A stretch of DNA of 64,000 nucleotides from QQVM01 sp035341855 (GCA_035341855.1 DAOQWA010000004.1:62001-126000); one strand, 5' to 3'; counted from the first letter of the stretch, positions 8,801-19,600 are shown. The notes: a model not told the origin generated them from the sequence alone. Numbers and translations are program-made.

Positions 8801-11800
8801 GTTACTTTGACTGTCACATTTAACGATGGAGTAGTGACCTGCACCAAAACAGCAACTCAAACGGTTACTTATTCTACTCTGGGAATAATTATAAATCCAA
8901 CACCAGTCTGTGCAGGTACCTCATCAACATTTAGTTCTACTCCGGGAAGCTTTGTTTCTTATACATGGGATTTTGGAGATGGCTTTAATGCTTTTACTCC
9001 GTCATCAACGCATATTTATAGTACTCCCGGAACTTATTTGGTTACATTGACTGTTATAGATCAGTTAGGTAATACCTGCAGCGCCACAGACTCAGTTAAT
9101 GTTTTACCCGGAATCGGTCCTTGTTCGATTCAGCCGGCATTTATTTGCCCGGGAGGAACTGCTACCTTAACAACGCCTAATATCGCCGGCTATACATATT
9201 TATGGGAAGTAGAAACGAGTCCGAATGTATTTGTGTCAGCTCCCGGTATTAATACAAACAATACTTACACTGTAACAACTCCCGGGTTTTACAGGGTTAT
9301 TATAACCGGTATAAATGGATGCAGTTGTATAACAAAGAAAGTGGAAGTGAAAGCGGTGCAAAGCCCTAAGGCTATTATTTCTGTAGCTCCTTCATCTAAA
9401 ATTTGCAGTTCAGGTGATGTGATACTGACGAGTGTTAATCATTTACCCGGGCATACATCTGATTGGTATGCCAACGGAAATTATGGCACTCTACTTTCTT
9501 CCGGGCCGATGCATTTTGAATTTGCTGTTACAAGCACTACGACCTATAATTTGGTCTTGACTAATGAATATGGTTGCACGGATACATGTTCTTTTGTTGT
9601 TATCGTAAACCCAATTCCGGCGCCACCTGTGATCACGTCTTCACCTACTTTATGTGAAGGTGTGCCAATTTCCTTAACAGTTACTAATTATGCAAATAAT
9701 GTTAGTTGGAACACAGGTTCAACAACAACGGGTATTACTGTAACTGCAGCCGGGGCTTATACTGCAACATTCACAGATTCGGTAACCGGATGCACCAGCA
9801 GTAGTAGTATTACAATTAACAAAAGGCCACCGGTTGGCTTGTTCCCGCATTATTGTAACAACATTCCTTGCTCATGCAGGAGCAATCAACAGGGTGATTT
9901 CACAATCTATGCTCCATTACCTTTAATTGGTACTTTCGCAGCGTATTATGATATACAATGGTATTTCAATAATAGTCCTGTTGGTCCAAATGGTCCAAAC
10001 CCAACTTTTACTCCGGCTGTTACGGGTACCTACCATATTGTGGTCACTGATCCCATAACCGGTTGTGCAGACACCAGCAAAACCTATTCAATCGTTGTTC
10101 CACCATGTAATGTTTGCGATAGTACTCAATGTCAGGTTGAATTAGGTAATGACACTACAATCTGTGCAGGTGGAATAGTAACAATATCAGCAGATGGATG
10201 TAACGGAACTGCTACCTGGTATGAATTAACTCAGAATGGTCCGGTCGTTATCGGACAAGGTCCGGTGATTGATGTGTTCCCGCTACAAACAACTTGTTAT
10301 GTGGTTGAATGCTGCGATTCAATTCCTGATGAGATCAATGGAGGCCATATTCTTTGCTGTTGCACTGATACGATTTGTATCACAGTTAATCCTTTACCAA
10401 CCATTACTTGGGCTGTAACTTTCCCTGACGTTTGCTTGAATTCAGATTCAGTTTATCTGGATACATTATTGATCNNNNNNNNNNNNNNNNNNNNNNNNNN
10501 NNNNNNNNNNNNNNNNNNNNNNNNNNNNNNNNNNNNNNNNNNNNNNNNNNNNNNNNNNNNNNNNNNNNNNNNNNAAGGTGAAATACTGGATGTCTTTGGA
10601 ATGGGTCCGGGTACACATTGTTATGTCGTAGAATGTTGCTGTCAGGGACCTGTTATTTGTTGTTCAACAGATACAATTTGTGTAACCGTAAAACCTGCAC
10701 CGGTTCTTCAATGGCCAATATCTTATGCTACTGTCTGCAAAGGTGCAGCACCTATCTCTTTGAATACCGGAAACATCTTTGTTTATATTAGTCCGAATTG
10801 GGTTCCTGTATCAAGCACAGGTGGTAGCGGATTCTTTACAGGGCCGGGAGTGAGTTTTAATACTTTCTACCCAAATACTGTAGGTTCTCATGTAATCACT
10901 TATCATTATACAGATAGTACAGGTTGTACAGGTACTGTGACCAATACAATTACGGTTGTAAAATGTCCTTGTGGTCCATGTCATTATCCCGGATTTGAAA
11001 TTATCTCTAATGGAAACTTTGATAATGGAAATGTTGGCTTCACAAGCAACTTAACGGCTTCTTGTACATGTTTGACAGAATCATATTGTATAGAAACAAA
11101 TGCACAAAGGAAGTGTATTGATAATGCAAGTGTTAATGCCCCTAGTGCTGACCCTGCAGACAACTATATGATTGTTGAAGCAGCAAGTCCGGCGATGATT
11201 TGGGAGCAGGCTGTGACTTTGTCTGCGACTGAGAATTATGCATTCTGCTTTAAGGTTCACCCGGCATTGAAATTAATGCAATCAGATTTACCTGATCTTG
11301 AAGTTAGAGTAGGCTCGCAGGTAATCTTGACATTACCGGCAGCAACATTAATTTCAGACTGGGAAGAGTATTCAACGCAGTTTACCGGAATCAGTGCGAG
11401 TTCAATTTCAATTCATCAAACGAATTCCAGTCCTGCCGGAATGACCTATGGAATTGCAATGATCTCACTCAAACCATGTATTCCTAAAGTAGCAATTACG
11501 ATTACAGCTGTTACTCCGGTCACTTGCTTTGGAGGATCGGATGGAAGTGCAACTGCAACCGGATCAGGCGCTACTGCACCATATAGTTATGCCTGGAGTA
11601 ATGGTGCTACTACCCAAACAATATCAGGTGTTCCGGCAGGAACCTATACTGTTGTTGTGACAGATTTCCTGGGTTGTACTAACTCAGCCACCGTTACTAT
11701 TCAACAGACTCCTAAGATCATAGGAACAGCAACGAGTACGGCAGCAACCTGTAATCTGGCAAATGGAAGTGCAACGGTATTCCCAACAGGAGGAACACCT

Positions 11801-13519
11801 TTATACACTTATTTGTGGAACAATGGCCAAACCGGTCAAACTGCAAGCGGTCTTGCTTCCGGTTTATATAGTGTGCAAATAACCGATGCCAATGGATGTA
11901 CAGGTGTAGTCTTCGTCAATGTTCCATCTTCCGGTTTGGTACCGGACCCTAGTGGACCAATTTTTGGACCTCTGGGAGCTTGCAGAAATCAGACAGGTGT
12001 AGTCTATTATGTTGAACCGGTTAGTGGAGCCACTTCATATATTTGGACTCTGCCACAGGGCGTAACAGGATCTTCAAATGGTCCAAGTATTACTCTAAAT
12101 TTCAGTTCTACCTATAATGGTGGATTTATATGTGTGGCTGTCGTCAATCCATGTGGTATTAGTGCTACTACTTGTTTCAATATACCTGTAATTTCAGTCA
12201 AGCCTTCTAACCCAGGATTTATTATCGGACCGGCTTATCCATGTGGACCTGCAGTTTATACCTATTCGATTCCACCGGTATATAATGCTTTGTCATATGT
12301 CTGGAGTGTCAGCGGATCAGGTGTTGCGATATTGAGCGGGCAAGGATCAAATGTAGTAACGGTGAGTGTGCCGGCAGGATTTGGGCAAGGACGCATTTCA
12401 GTATATGCTTCGAATTGCGTTGGAAATTCTGCAAGACGTGACTTTACACTTACAGGATTGGCCTCACACGGTAATGCACTTGTCGGACCGTCTTTTGTTT
12501 GTCCTGGCACCAGTGATGTACCATACTATATTGCACCTGTAAACGGAGCTCAGTCGTATCAATGGTCAGTAAGTGCAGGTGATATGACGATCGCAAGTTC
12601 TAACGGCCCTGCATGTACAATTGATTTTGGTCCGGGTTATACAACCGGAATTCTTACGGTAACTACAACAAGTCCGTGTGGAAACTTTTCCAAGAACTAT
12701 ACCCTTTATTCAGCACCAAATCAACCGGGAGGAATGACGGGACCGGGGTCCAACCTTTGCGGACAGACAGGTGTAACCTATAGTATTAGTCCTGTGACCG
12801 GAGCCACCTCATATAACTGGACAGTGCCGGCCGGGGTTACCATCACGGCAAATACAGGCTTGTCCATAACTGTTGATTTTGGTCCGGCATTCACAGGTAC
12901 AGGAAATATCTGTGTGTCGGCAGTGAGTGCATGTGGTTCGAGTGTTGCGAGATGTTACAATGTAAACTCTGCACCAGGCGTAGCTTCCGGTATCAATGGT
13001 CCTTCATCAGTATGCAGATCATCATCTGCAGTTAATTATTCTGTTGTTTCTCCAAACGGGGCTTCTTTCTATACCTGGTTCATTAATAATGGTGCAAGTA
13101 TCAGTCCTCAGGGAGGAGGTATTGATGCCATTGCCAATTTCAACGGTACGACTGGAAGTTCAGTTATTATTACTGTAAGAGGAAATAATGCATGTGGAAT
13201 TGGCCAGCCGTTCAACAAGGTTGTATCTGTAAACTCTGCATGTCGTGAAAACGACAATATGTTAGCTGATAAGTTCGATGTTTATCCTAATCCTTCAACC
13301 GGCATCTTCAGACTTGACTTCACCGTAAAAGAAAAAATCACATGTTTGGTCAGGATCAATGATGTTCTTGGAAATGTGATTAGCACTACAGAAGTAGCGG
13401 CTACTCGTGGAGCGAATTCTGTTGATTTTGACCTAAGGAAAATTTCGAAAGGGCTATACTTTATAAGTATGGAAATTGCAGGCTCTGAAATACAGATTAG
13501 CAAAATTGCCGTTCAGTAA
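5810..13519 (+). CDS. Giant multidomain PKD/Ig-like surface protein, T9SS type A cargo (interrupted by assembly gap)
   Basis: The frame runs for about 2569 codons including 34 unknown residues. A signal peptide (MKKNYNLVKISIASLL... ending RAQS) is followed by PKD modules with the WDFGD signature near residues 173, 972 and 1053 and a variant YFGDG near 883, interspersed with many Ig-like/PKD-like repeats. A cysteine-rich repeat region flanks the gap (residues about 1440-1640), and a galactose-binding-like module starting near ISNGNFDNG lies at about 1728-1895. Two SprB-type repeats (TCFGGSDGSATA and a diverged copy, about 1898-2040) precede five similar PKD-like repeats with GATSYIW-type strands (about 2050-2480). 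The end (VYPNPSTGIFRLDF to SKIAVQ) is a type A sorting domain. It is probably a long surface adhesin or structural stalk protein. The true length is uncertain because the gap size is a placeholder. A hairpin terminator follows, so cphA is a separate unit. Confidence 0.8.
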   Translation: MKKNYNLVKISIASLLTLIFAASTIAMRAQSCNQVEILYKSSECFEKRQGSAGTGGGSTCVEIAVCVNQPYQYSSSVTGIGWTYNWTVTGPTAVVINPNNTSADINITWPQVGVFTLTLTATDGAGNVFTYCLKVNVKDKPIANFSFAPNNVCEGSTIFFTNTTTYSGTGVAYSWDFGDPSSGANNYSTTTDPLHTYNAAGTYTVTLIAYSFTSSGGGTQPPDRPTITACCSDTITMQVVIIPGSITIECISTVCAGDTATYTAVGCANPIWLPPVGGTILNQTANTVTIVWGNGNPQGQILAQCPGGCIATVSVPIIPSNPIIVGNATPCIFSTTSYSLPVLPGTIYTWTLTNITTATNHNSMLNTYPDNNTVWIDWSPPAATPGTYVLSINLTNNHICCNSNGSLTINPGQEFEAFLDQTVCTGPSGASLFVIPGTGTFNWTVLPPNAGVSPLSGTGTTFNPVFANAGNYTVQVTETGNNYCNSGISNPQQIQVTVVGTPAPGTINGPTTVCSGSSYSYSMSTNAPDGYHYEWSISSGTGSFQPGSLTTATGNSATILWTALPGTISVVLQRNGVPPCPTTPVTLNVMQATVGSISGPLSVCVDGTGSYTLSGGNLPADEVITWSLAAPFSSMGTIISGQGTNSIIILWHGQPSVGPWGPVTINASTGCGNAVPLLGVMIYPKFSFTITKTGSDICQPGGVNLSVTGAPSGSTYSWTLPGGPGPNTPSITNIGTAGSYAVTVTKGGCSFTQQYVVDDPFAIAPVTCGVGTCSAQDSTNQLLGVQILKPLVGTFTYQWYSGIFPAGTLISGANAANYTTPTHGDYYVVVTYGTCSKHVSFEVSKVCCPDVNNPQISSVVRNTCNSYTFTGTTANPFGAPITWYFGDGTTAPGTSGVPITHDYALAGEYCVTFCVGPPSPNTTNCSGNCVSTNVTVPIEAAFNYTLGCNGCLSVTNASIAITSNPSFVTYFWDFGDGNTSVAENPGIHCYAIPGTYTVTLTVTFNDGVVTCTKTATQTVTYSTLGIIINPTPVCAGTSSTFSSTPGSFVSYTWDFGDGFNAFTPSSTHIYSTPGTYLVTLTVIDQLGNTCSATDSVNVLPGIGPCSIQPAFICPGGTATLTTPNIAGYTYLWEVETSPNVFVSAPGINTNNTYTVTTPGFYRVIITGINGCSCITKKVEVKAVQSPKAIISVAPSSKICSSGDVILTSVNHLPGHTSDWYANGNYGTLLSSGPMHFEFAVTSTTTYNLVLTNEYGCTDTCSFVVIVNPIPAPPVITSSPTLCEGVPISLTVTNYANNVSWNTGSTTTGITVTAAGAYTATFTDSVTGCTSSSSITINKRPPVGLFPHYCNNIPCSCRSNQQGDFTIYAPLPLIGTFAAYYDIQWYFNNSPVGPNGPNPTFTPAVTGTYHIVVTDPITGCADTSKTYSIVVPPCNVCDSTQCQVELGNDTTICAGGIVTISADGCNGTATWYELTQNGPVVIGQGPVIDVFPLQTTCYVVECCDSIPDEINGGHILCCCTDTICITVNPLPTITWAVTFPDVCLNSDSVYLDTLLIXXXXXXXXXXXXXXXXXXXXXXXXXXXXXXXXXXGEILDVFGMGPGTHCYVVECCCQGPVICCSTDTICVTVKPAPVLQWPISYATVCKGAAPISLNTGNIFVYISPNWVPVSSTGGSGFFTGPGVSFNTFYPNTVGSHVITYHYTDSTGCTGTVTNTITVVKCPCGPCHYPGFEIISNGNFDNGNVGFTSNLTASCTCLTESYCIETNAQRKCIDNASVNAPSADPADNYMIVEAASPAMIWEQAVTLSATENYAFCFKVHPALKLMQSDLPDLEVRVGSQVILTLPAATLISDWEEYSTQFTGISASSISIHQTNSSPAGMTYGIAMISLKPCIPKVAITITAVTPVTCFGGSDGSATATGSGATAPYSYAWSNGATTQTISGVPAGTYTVVVTDFLGCTNSATVTIQQTPKIIGTATSTAATCNLANGSATVFPTGGTPLYTYLWNNGQTGQTASGLASGLYSVQITDANGCTGVVFVNVPSSGLVPDPSGPIFGPLGACRNQTGVVYYVEPVSGATSYIWTLPQGVTGSSNGPSITLNFSSTYNGGFICVAVVNPCGISATTCFNIPVISVKPSNPGFIIGPAYPCGPAVYTYSIPPVYNALSYVWSVSGSGVAILSGQGSNVVTVSVPAGFGQGRISVYASNCVGNSARRDFTLTGLASHGNALVGPSFVCPGTSDVPYYIAPVNGAQSYQWSVSAGDMTIASSNGPACTIDFGPGYTTGILTVTTTSPCGNFSKNYTLYSAPNQPGGMTGPGSNLCGQTGVTYSISPVTGATSYNWTVPAGVTITANTGLSITVDFGPAFTGTGNICVSAVSACGSSVARCYNVNSAPGVASGINGPSSVCRSSSAVNYSVVSPNGASFYTWFINNGASISPQGGGIDAIANFNGTTGSSVIITVRGNNACGIGQPFNKVVSVNSACRENDNMLADKFDVYPNPSTGIFRLDFTVKEKITCLVRINDVLGNVISTTEVAATRGANSVDFDLRKISKGLYFISMEIAGSEIQISKIAVQ
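10475..10574. other. Assembly gap (100 N) inside the giant surface-protein gene
   Basis: Exactly 100 unknown bases, the conventional placeholder for a gap of unknown size. The frame happens to stay open across it. The protein on both sides carries the same kind of unit (CYVVECC followed by a Cys cluster and DTIC), so the gap probably sits in a repeat that could not be assembled. Confidence 0.95.
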
Positions 13520-13533
13520 TATTGTTTTAAAAT

Positions 13534-13568
13534 AGCGAAGTCTTCTCATTCAGGGGAGACTTCGCTTT
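13534..13568 (+). terminator. Intrinsic terminator after the giant surface-protein gene
   Basis: A 14-pair stem (AGCGAAGTCTTCTC against GGGGAGACTTCGCT, two G-T pairs, 5-base loop) begins 15 bases after the stop codon. Only three T follow directly, so the stem is strong and the T-tract weak. Confidence 0.75.
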
Positions 13569-13733
13569 GTGTAAGACCCGGATAAGCATAAGAGTTATTC
13601 TATTGAATCATGTGAAGCAGCCTGCAAAGTGATATATAAGCTTGAGGCTGACAGAATAAGATCGCTCTGTTTTGTAGTTTCAATAATATAGATTACTTTA
13701 AAGCATTAAATAATTATGATCGTATAGAGCACT

Positions 13734-16391
13734 ATGGAAATACTTGAAATACGCGTAATGCGAGGGCCAAACTATTGGTCGATCCGGAGACACAAGTTAA
13801 TTGTGATGAAACTGGATATTCAGGAAATGGAAGATCTGCCTTCCAACAAGGTTCCGGGTTTTTCCGAGAGGATGGAAAAAATGTTTCCGACGATGTTTGC
13901 GCATGAGTGCTCTGAAGGTCGTCCAGGTGGTTTTTTTCAACGAGTAAAGGATGGAACCTGGATGGGACACGTTGTAGAACACATAGCATTAGAAATTCAA
14001 ACCTTAGCGGGAATGGATTGCGGCTTCGGAAGAACACGTAGTACCGGTAAGCATGGCGTTTATAACGTGGTGTTTAATTATGCAGAGGAGAAGGTTGGGA
14101 TCTTTGCTGCTAAATCTGCTGTTCGTATTGTTGAAGCTCTCATTTCCGGTCAGGAATATGATCTTGCTGATGACATCCAAAGGATGCGTGAGATTAGAGA
14201 AGATGAAAGGCTTGGACCATCTACAGGTTCTATCGTTGAAGAGGCTATTAAGAGAAAAATACCTTGGATACGGTTGAACCGGCATTCTCTTGTCCAATTG
14301 GGTTATGGCGTGAACCAAAAACGTGTTCAGGCAACTGTTGCCAGCTCCACTAGTAGTATAGCAGTTGAAATAGCTTGTGATAAAGAAGAGACCAAAAATT
14401 TACTTGAAGCTGCTTCAGTTCCTGTACCCCGTGGTCGTGTGGTGTATGATGAGGAAGATCTCGAGTCAGCTTTAAAGAGAATTGGTTATCCGGTTGTGAT
14501 CAAACCCGTGGGAGGTAATCATGGAAGAGGAGCAACCATTAATGTCACTAATTGGGATGATGCTATAGTTGCTCTCGCTGCAGCAAAAAGAATTTCAAGA
14601 GGAGTAATAGTTGAAAAATTTATTACCGGTTATGATCATCGCTTGCTCGTAATAAATTATCAGTTTATTGCTGCTGCCAAGCGCACGCCTGCCATGGTTG
14701 TTGGTGACGGTAGAAAAACTATTCAGGAACTTGTTGATATTGTAAATAGCGATCCGCGTCGTGGTTATGGTCATGAGAAGGTTCTCACCACAATTAAGAT
14801 CGACGATACTACGATGGCAATATTGCAGGAAAAAAATTTAACAGTTGATTCAGTCCTCCCACAGGGAGAAGAATTGCATTTGAAGCGTACTGCAAACCTT
14901 AGCACAGGTGGTACTTCAACGGATGTTACAGATATAGTTCATCCATATAATGTTTTCATGGCTGAAAGAATTTCCAGAATCATAGGCCTGGATATATGCG
15001 GGATTGATATTATGACACCTGATATCCGTGAGCCGATGCATGAAAATGGTGGTGCAGTACTTGAAGTGAATGCAGGGCCGGGTTTCAGAATGCATATTGC
15101 TCCCATTGATGGTCTTCCCAGAAATGTTGCAGAGCCTGTAATTGACATGTTGTATCCGCCGGGAAGCACTTCAAGAATTCCGATCATTGCCGTCTCCGGT
15201 ACTAATGGAAAAACAACAACAACACGACTTATTGCACACATGGTTAAAACTGTGGGGTATAAAGTTGGCTTCACAACTACTGACGGCATTTATATCCAAA
15301 ACAGGATGGTCGAACAAGGAGATTGTACCGGCCCGGTTAGCGCTGAATTTGTTTTGAAAGATCCCACAGTAAATTATGCTGTTCTGGAATGTGCCCGCGG
15401 AGGTATTCTTAAAGCAGGATTGGGATTTCATAATTGTGACGTAGGAATTGTAACAAACGTTGCAGCTGATCATTTAGGATTAAAGGATATTAATACTATC
15501 GAGGAAATGGCACGCGTTAAAAGTGTGGTGCCTGAGAGTGTTCTTCCTGATGGCTATGCAATATTAAATGCCGATGATGATCTTGTGTATGACATGAGAA
15601 AAAATATTGTCAGTAAGATTGCCTTATTTAGCTTAGATGAAAATAATCCGCGCATTGTTAAGCATTGTGAAAATGGAGGGCTTGCTGCCATTGTTGAAAA
15701 TGGATTCATAACTGTTTGTAAAGGCACATGGAAAATTCGAGTTGACAAAGTGATAAACATACCGCTTACTTTCTCAGGTAAAGCTGTATTTATGATCCAG
15801 AATGTATTGCCTGCCGTACTTGCAGGTTTTGTGCAAGGATTTAAAATTGAAGATATGCGGATGGCGCTCGAGACCTTCATTCCTTCACCAACACAAACTC
15901 CTGGAAGAATGAATATTTTCCAGTTCAAGAATTTCGATGTAATGGTTGATTATGCTCACAATCCTGCAGGTTTTCAGGCATTGGCCCGATTCCACGATAA
16001 GCTTGATGCGAAGCCTAAGATCGGTATCATAGCGGGAGTAGGAGACAGACGTGATGAGGATATTATTCAATTAGGTGCCGTCGCAGCTCAGATGTTCGAT
16101 GAGATCATTATCAGACAGGATAAGAACCTTCGTGGAAGGTCTGACAATGAGATAATTGAACTAATGATGAAGGGTATAAAATCTGAAAGTGAAGATAAAA
16201 AGGTCACCGTGATCCAGAAAGAAGCAGCGGCAATCGAATATGCTATAAAAAACGCTAAAAAAGGTTCTTTCATCACCATTTGCTCTGATGTGATTCCGGA
16301 TGCACTTGAACAGATAATGAAATATAAGGAGGACGAAGATCATTTTGAGATCAATAAGGAGGACATCCCGAGTCCTGCATCGGCTATTTAG
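13734..16391 (+). CDS. cphA: Cyanophycin synthetase
   Basis: Polymerises aspartate and arginine into cyanophycin using ATP. The start MEILEIRVMRGPNYWS is the family's characteristic N-terminus. The central ATP-grasp domain shows VVIKPVGGNHGRGA and LEVNAGPGFRMH, and adds one amino acid type. The C-terminal Mur-ligase-like domain has the P-loop GTNGKTT (residues 489-495), VAADHLG and DYAHNPAGF, and adds the other. At 885 aa it has the usual full length for the type I enzyme. The gene is monocistronic between two hairpin terminators. Cyanophycinase lies about 8.7 kb upstream on the opposite strand. The polymer would accumulate as cytoplasmic granules serving as nitrogen and carbon store. No isoaspartyl dipeptidase gene is in the window. 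Confidence 0.95.
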   Translation: MEILEIRVMRGPNYWSIRRHKLIVMKLDIQEMEDLPSNKVPGFSERMEKMFPTMFAHECSEGRPGGFFQRVKDGTWMGHVVEHIALEIQTLAGMDCGFGRTRSTGKHGVYNVVFNYAEEKVGIFAAKSAVRIVEALISGQEYDLADDIQRMREIREDERLGPSTGSIVEEAIKRKIPWIRLNRHSLVQLGYGVNQKRVQATVASSTSSIAVEIACDKEETKNLLEAASVPVPRGRVVYDEEDLESALKRIGYPVVIKPVGGNHGRGATINVTNWDDAIVALAAAKRISRGVIVEKFITGYDHRLLVINYQFIAAAKRTPAMVVGDGRKTIQELVDIVNSDPRRGYGHEKVLTTIKIDDTTMAILQEKNLTVDSVLPQGEELHLKRTANLSTGGTSTDVTDIVHPYNVFMAERISRIIGLDICGIDIMTPDIREPMHENGGAVLEVNAGPGFRMHIAPIDGLPRNVAEPVIDMLYPPGSTSRIPIIAVSGTNGKTTTTRLIAHMVKTVGYKVGFTTTDGIYIQNRMVEQGDCTGPVSAEFVLKDPTVNYAVLECARGGILKAGLGFHNCDVGIVTNVAADHLGLKDINTIEEMARVKSVVPESVLPDGYAILNADDDLVYDMRKNIVSKIALFSLDENNPRIVKHCENGGLAAIVENGFITVCKGTWKIRVDKVINIPLTFSGKAVFMIQNVLPAVLAGFVQGFKIEDMRMALETFIPSPTQTPGRMNIFQFKNFDVMVDYAHNPAGFQALARFHDKLDAKPKIGIIAGVGDRRDEDIIQLGAVAAQMFDEIIIRQDKNLRGRSDNEIIELMMKGIKSESEDKKVTVIQKEAAAIEYAIKNAKKGSFITICSDVIPDALEQIMKYKEDEDHFEINKEDIPSPASAI

Positions 16392-16413
16392 TTGAAATAC
16401 AGGTATTTCATCA

Positions 16414-16444
16414 GCCTCGTCCTATTACAGGACGGGGCTTTTTT
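16414..16444 (+). terminator. Intrinsic terminator after cphA
   Basis: A 10-pair stem (GCCTCGTCCT against AGGACGGGGC, one T-G pair, loop ATTAC) is followed by six T, starting 23 bases after the cphA stop. This is a textbook Rho-independent terminator. Confidence 0.9.
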
Positions 16445-16618
16445 CTTACATTATTTTTTGACTCAATTTCATTGTAATGAATTGATTCAGATTCAATACT
16501 TGTTAAAAGTGGAACTTTTTGAGGATTGGTTTAGTAAAAGCTATCTGAATCTTACAGTTTGACTAGTACGTTCTGTAGGTTCGATCGTTTTTAGCTGAAA
16601 AATAATAATCCATTAACC

Positions 16619-19600
16619 ATGAAACCAATATTGCGCAGGTTGATCCTCCTTCTTTCTTTGGCCTCAACAATAAGCATTATGCCACGGCAGGCCTCCGCAA
16701 CTCACCTTGCAGGATCTGACATTTCCTACACTTGTCTCGGAGGCAACACATATAGAGTTGAGTTGACCTTTTACAGAGATTGTGCGGGCTCTCCGGCACC
16801 TCTTGGTGTTGGCATTGAGTTTAGATCGGCAAGTTGCAATCAATATTTTACTGATACTCTATTGCAAGTGATCGGAACAGGAGGCGAAATTACCTATCCG
16901 TGTCCGACTCAAATTACTTCCTGTGAAGACAGTACTTCTTCTATTCCCGGAATTCAACAGTATAAATTCACGGGTATCGTCACATTGCCAATGCAATGTG
17001 CCGACTGGATAATTTCATGGTCATATTGTTGCAGGAATTGTGACATAACGACAATGGTTCAGCAAAGTCCATGCATCTCAGGTTCGAACCCGGGAATGTA
17101 CATACAAGCTACTTTAGACAATTTAAATTTTGCATGCAATTCATCTCCGAGATTTACGAATATCCCGGTTAGTTTTGTTTGCTTAGGTCAAAGTTTCACA
17201 TTCAATCATGGAGTCACAGATCCTGATGGTGACTCTTTAGTGTATTCTCTTGTTAATCCAATGAGAAATTCTACCGATTCAATTCCGTTTGTATCAGGCT
17301 ATTCTGCATCCAATCCAATTACATCTGTTCCTGCTCTTTCCATCAATACGGCGAATGGAGATATTTCGATGACACCTACTCAGGTAGAAGTAGGTGTTCT
17401 TTCCGTACTTATTAAAGAGTATCGCAATGGAGTTCTTGTAGGATCAGTGGTGAGGGATATGGAAGTGTACGTAAGGATGTGTAACAATAATTTACCAAGC
17501 GAATCAGGGATCAATGGAACGAACATAAGAGATACAACAATTTGCCCAGGAACTCTTATTTGCTTTGACATCATGTCAAATGATGTTGATAGTGGTCAGC
17601 TTGTGACCATGACATGGAATCAGGGGATAAGCGGAGCAACCTTTAACGTGTCAGGAACACCACACCCGACAGGAAATTTTTGCTGGACTGCCCCGACAAT
17701 GGTCGTAGGGACACAGGTATTTTCATTTATAGTTACTGTTAGAGATGATGCTTGTCCGAATAGCGGATTTCAAACGTATTCATATAATATAAGCGTTAGG
17801 TCGCCGATAAATTCACTGACTGTAACTCCGATATCTTGTAACGGTGCTTCTGACGGGTCTGCTACAGTCGTTGTGACAAATCCTCCGGCAAACTACACAT
17901 TTTCATGGTCACCGGGTGGACAAACTACACAAACTATTTCCGGGCAGGGACCTGGTTCGGATACTGTCTTCGTTACTGACCTGTTATCAGGATGTACCGC
18001 GGTAGCCGATGTACAGTTCACGGATCCTGCAATATTAGGTGTGAGCACAGGAGTAATCAATCAGACTTGTGCCGGTGCAAACAGCGGAATTGCTTATGCC
18101 ACCGGTACCGGCGGTACTCCGTCTTATCAATATTCATGGGATACATCTCCGGTGACCTTAAATGATACCGCTACAAACCTTGCAGCGGGCGTTTATAGAG
18201 TTACAGTGACTGATAGTCATGGTTGCGTTGCTATTGACTCAGTAAACATTAGCCCTTCAGCTGCCGCAGTTTTGGTTTCTGTTGATAGTGTCAGTGCAAT
18301 GTTAAATTGTCCGGGTGATAATACAGGAATGGCTACCGTATCTGCAAGCGGAGGAGTACCGGGTTATACCTATTCCTGGAATACAAATCCTGTCAGTACA
18401 GGACCGACAATTAATAATTTGATAGCAGGAACTTACGTGGTAACCGTGACAGATAGTGTTGGTTGTACCGGTATCGATTCTGTTACCATCACGGAACCAC
18501 CTGCATTTGTACTCAGTGGATCTTCAGTACCTGCAACGTGTAATGCCTCTGACGGGAGTGTATCGATACTCGCAACCGGAGGAACACCATTTGGATTTGG
18601 ATATCATTATCTATGGGCGGTATTGGGTGATACAAATACTACAGTAAATAATCTTCCTGCCGGGGTGTACTCAGTTACCGTAACCGATGCAAATGGATGC
18701 ACCCGGACAGAGAATGTTACCTTATCGAATTCAAGCATTCCACCGCCTAATGCATTTGCACTTCAAAATGTTTCTTGTAATGGTGACACGAATGGAATTG
18801 CTGTAGTGCAAAGTCAGGGAGGAACGCCACCATTCACATATCTTTGGAATACTCCACAAGCCCATACTACCGATACAGTCACAAATCTGTCTCCTGGAAC
18901 TTATATTGTCAGAATTGAAGACTCACTAGGTTGCATAGCTTTCGATACTGTCATGATCATGGAGCCGGCACCGATCAGTATTACTGTTTTCTCTTCAAAC
19001 GTTAACTGTGCAGGTGATAGTACCGGAATAGCATCCGCACAATTAATCACCGGTGGTACTCAGCCCTATAGTTATTTGTGGTCTCCGTATGGAGGCACAA
19101 ATCCGACAGCGACCGGATTGGTTGCGGGAAACTATACTATGTTACTGACAGATTTCAACGGTTGTTCGGATTCAATATCTATCTCAATTACTGAACCACC
19201 TGCGATTGTTACGACCGTAAATGCAACAATCGAACCATCATGTTTTGGAAGTAATGATGGTTCAATTGATATCTCCGTATCAGGTGGAGTAGGATCATAT
19301 TCTTATTTCTGGAATCCGGGCGGTGCGACGACTCAGGATCTTACCAATATTGATGCCGGCATTTATGTAGTCACAATCACAGATAATATTTGTAGTGTGC
19401 AGTATACGGTAAATCTGAACCAACCACAGCCAATAAGAGTGCTTGCAGGTTCTGATACTGCTATTTGTGCAGGTTCATCAATACAGCTTAACGGACAGTT
19501 GTTATCCGGACAAACAGGCGTGTGGACATCCAATAGCGGTATTACTTTCGTTGATAATACCGATCCTCGTACAATTGCCAATAACATTCAGTCAGGAACA

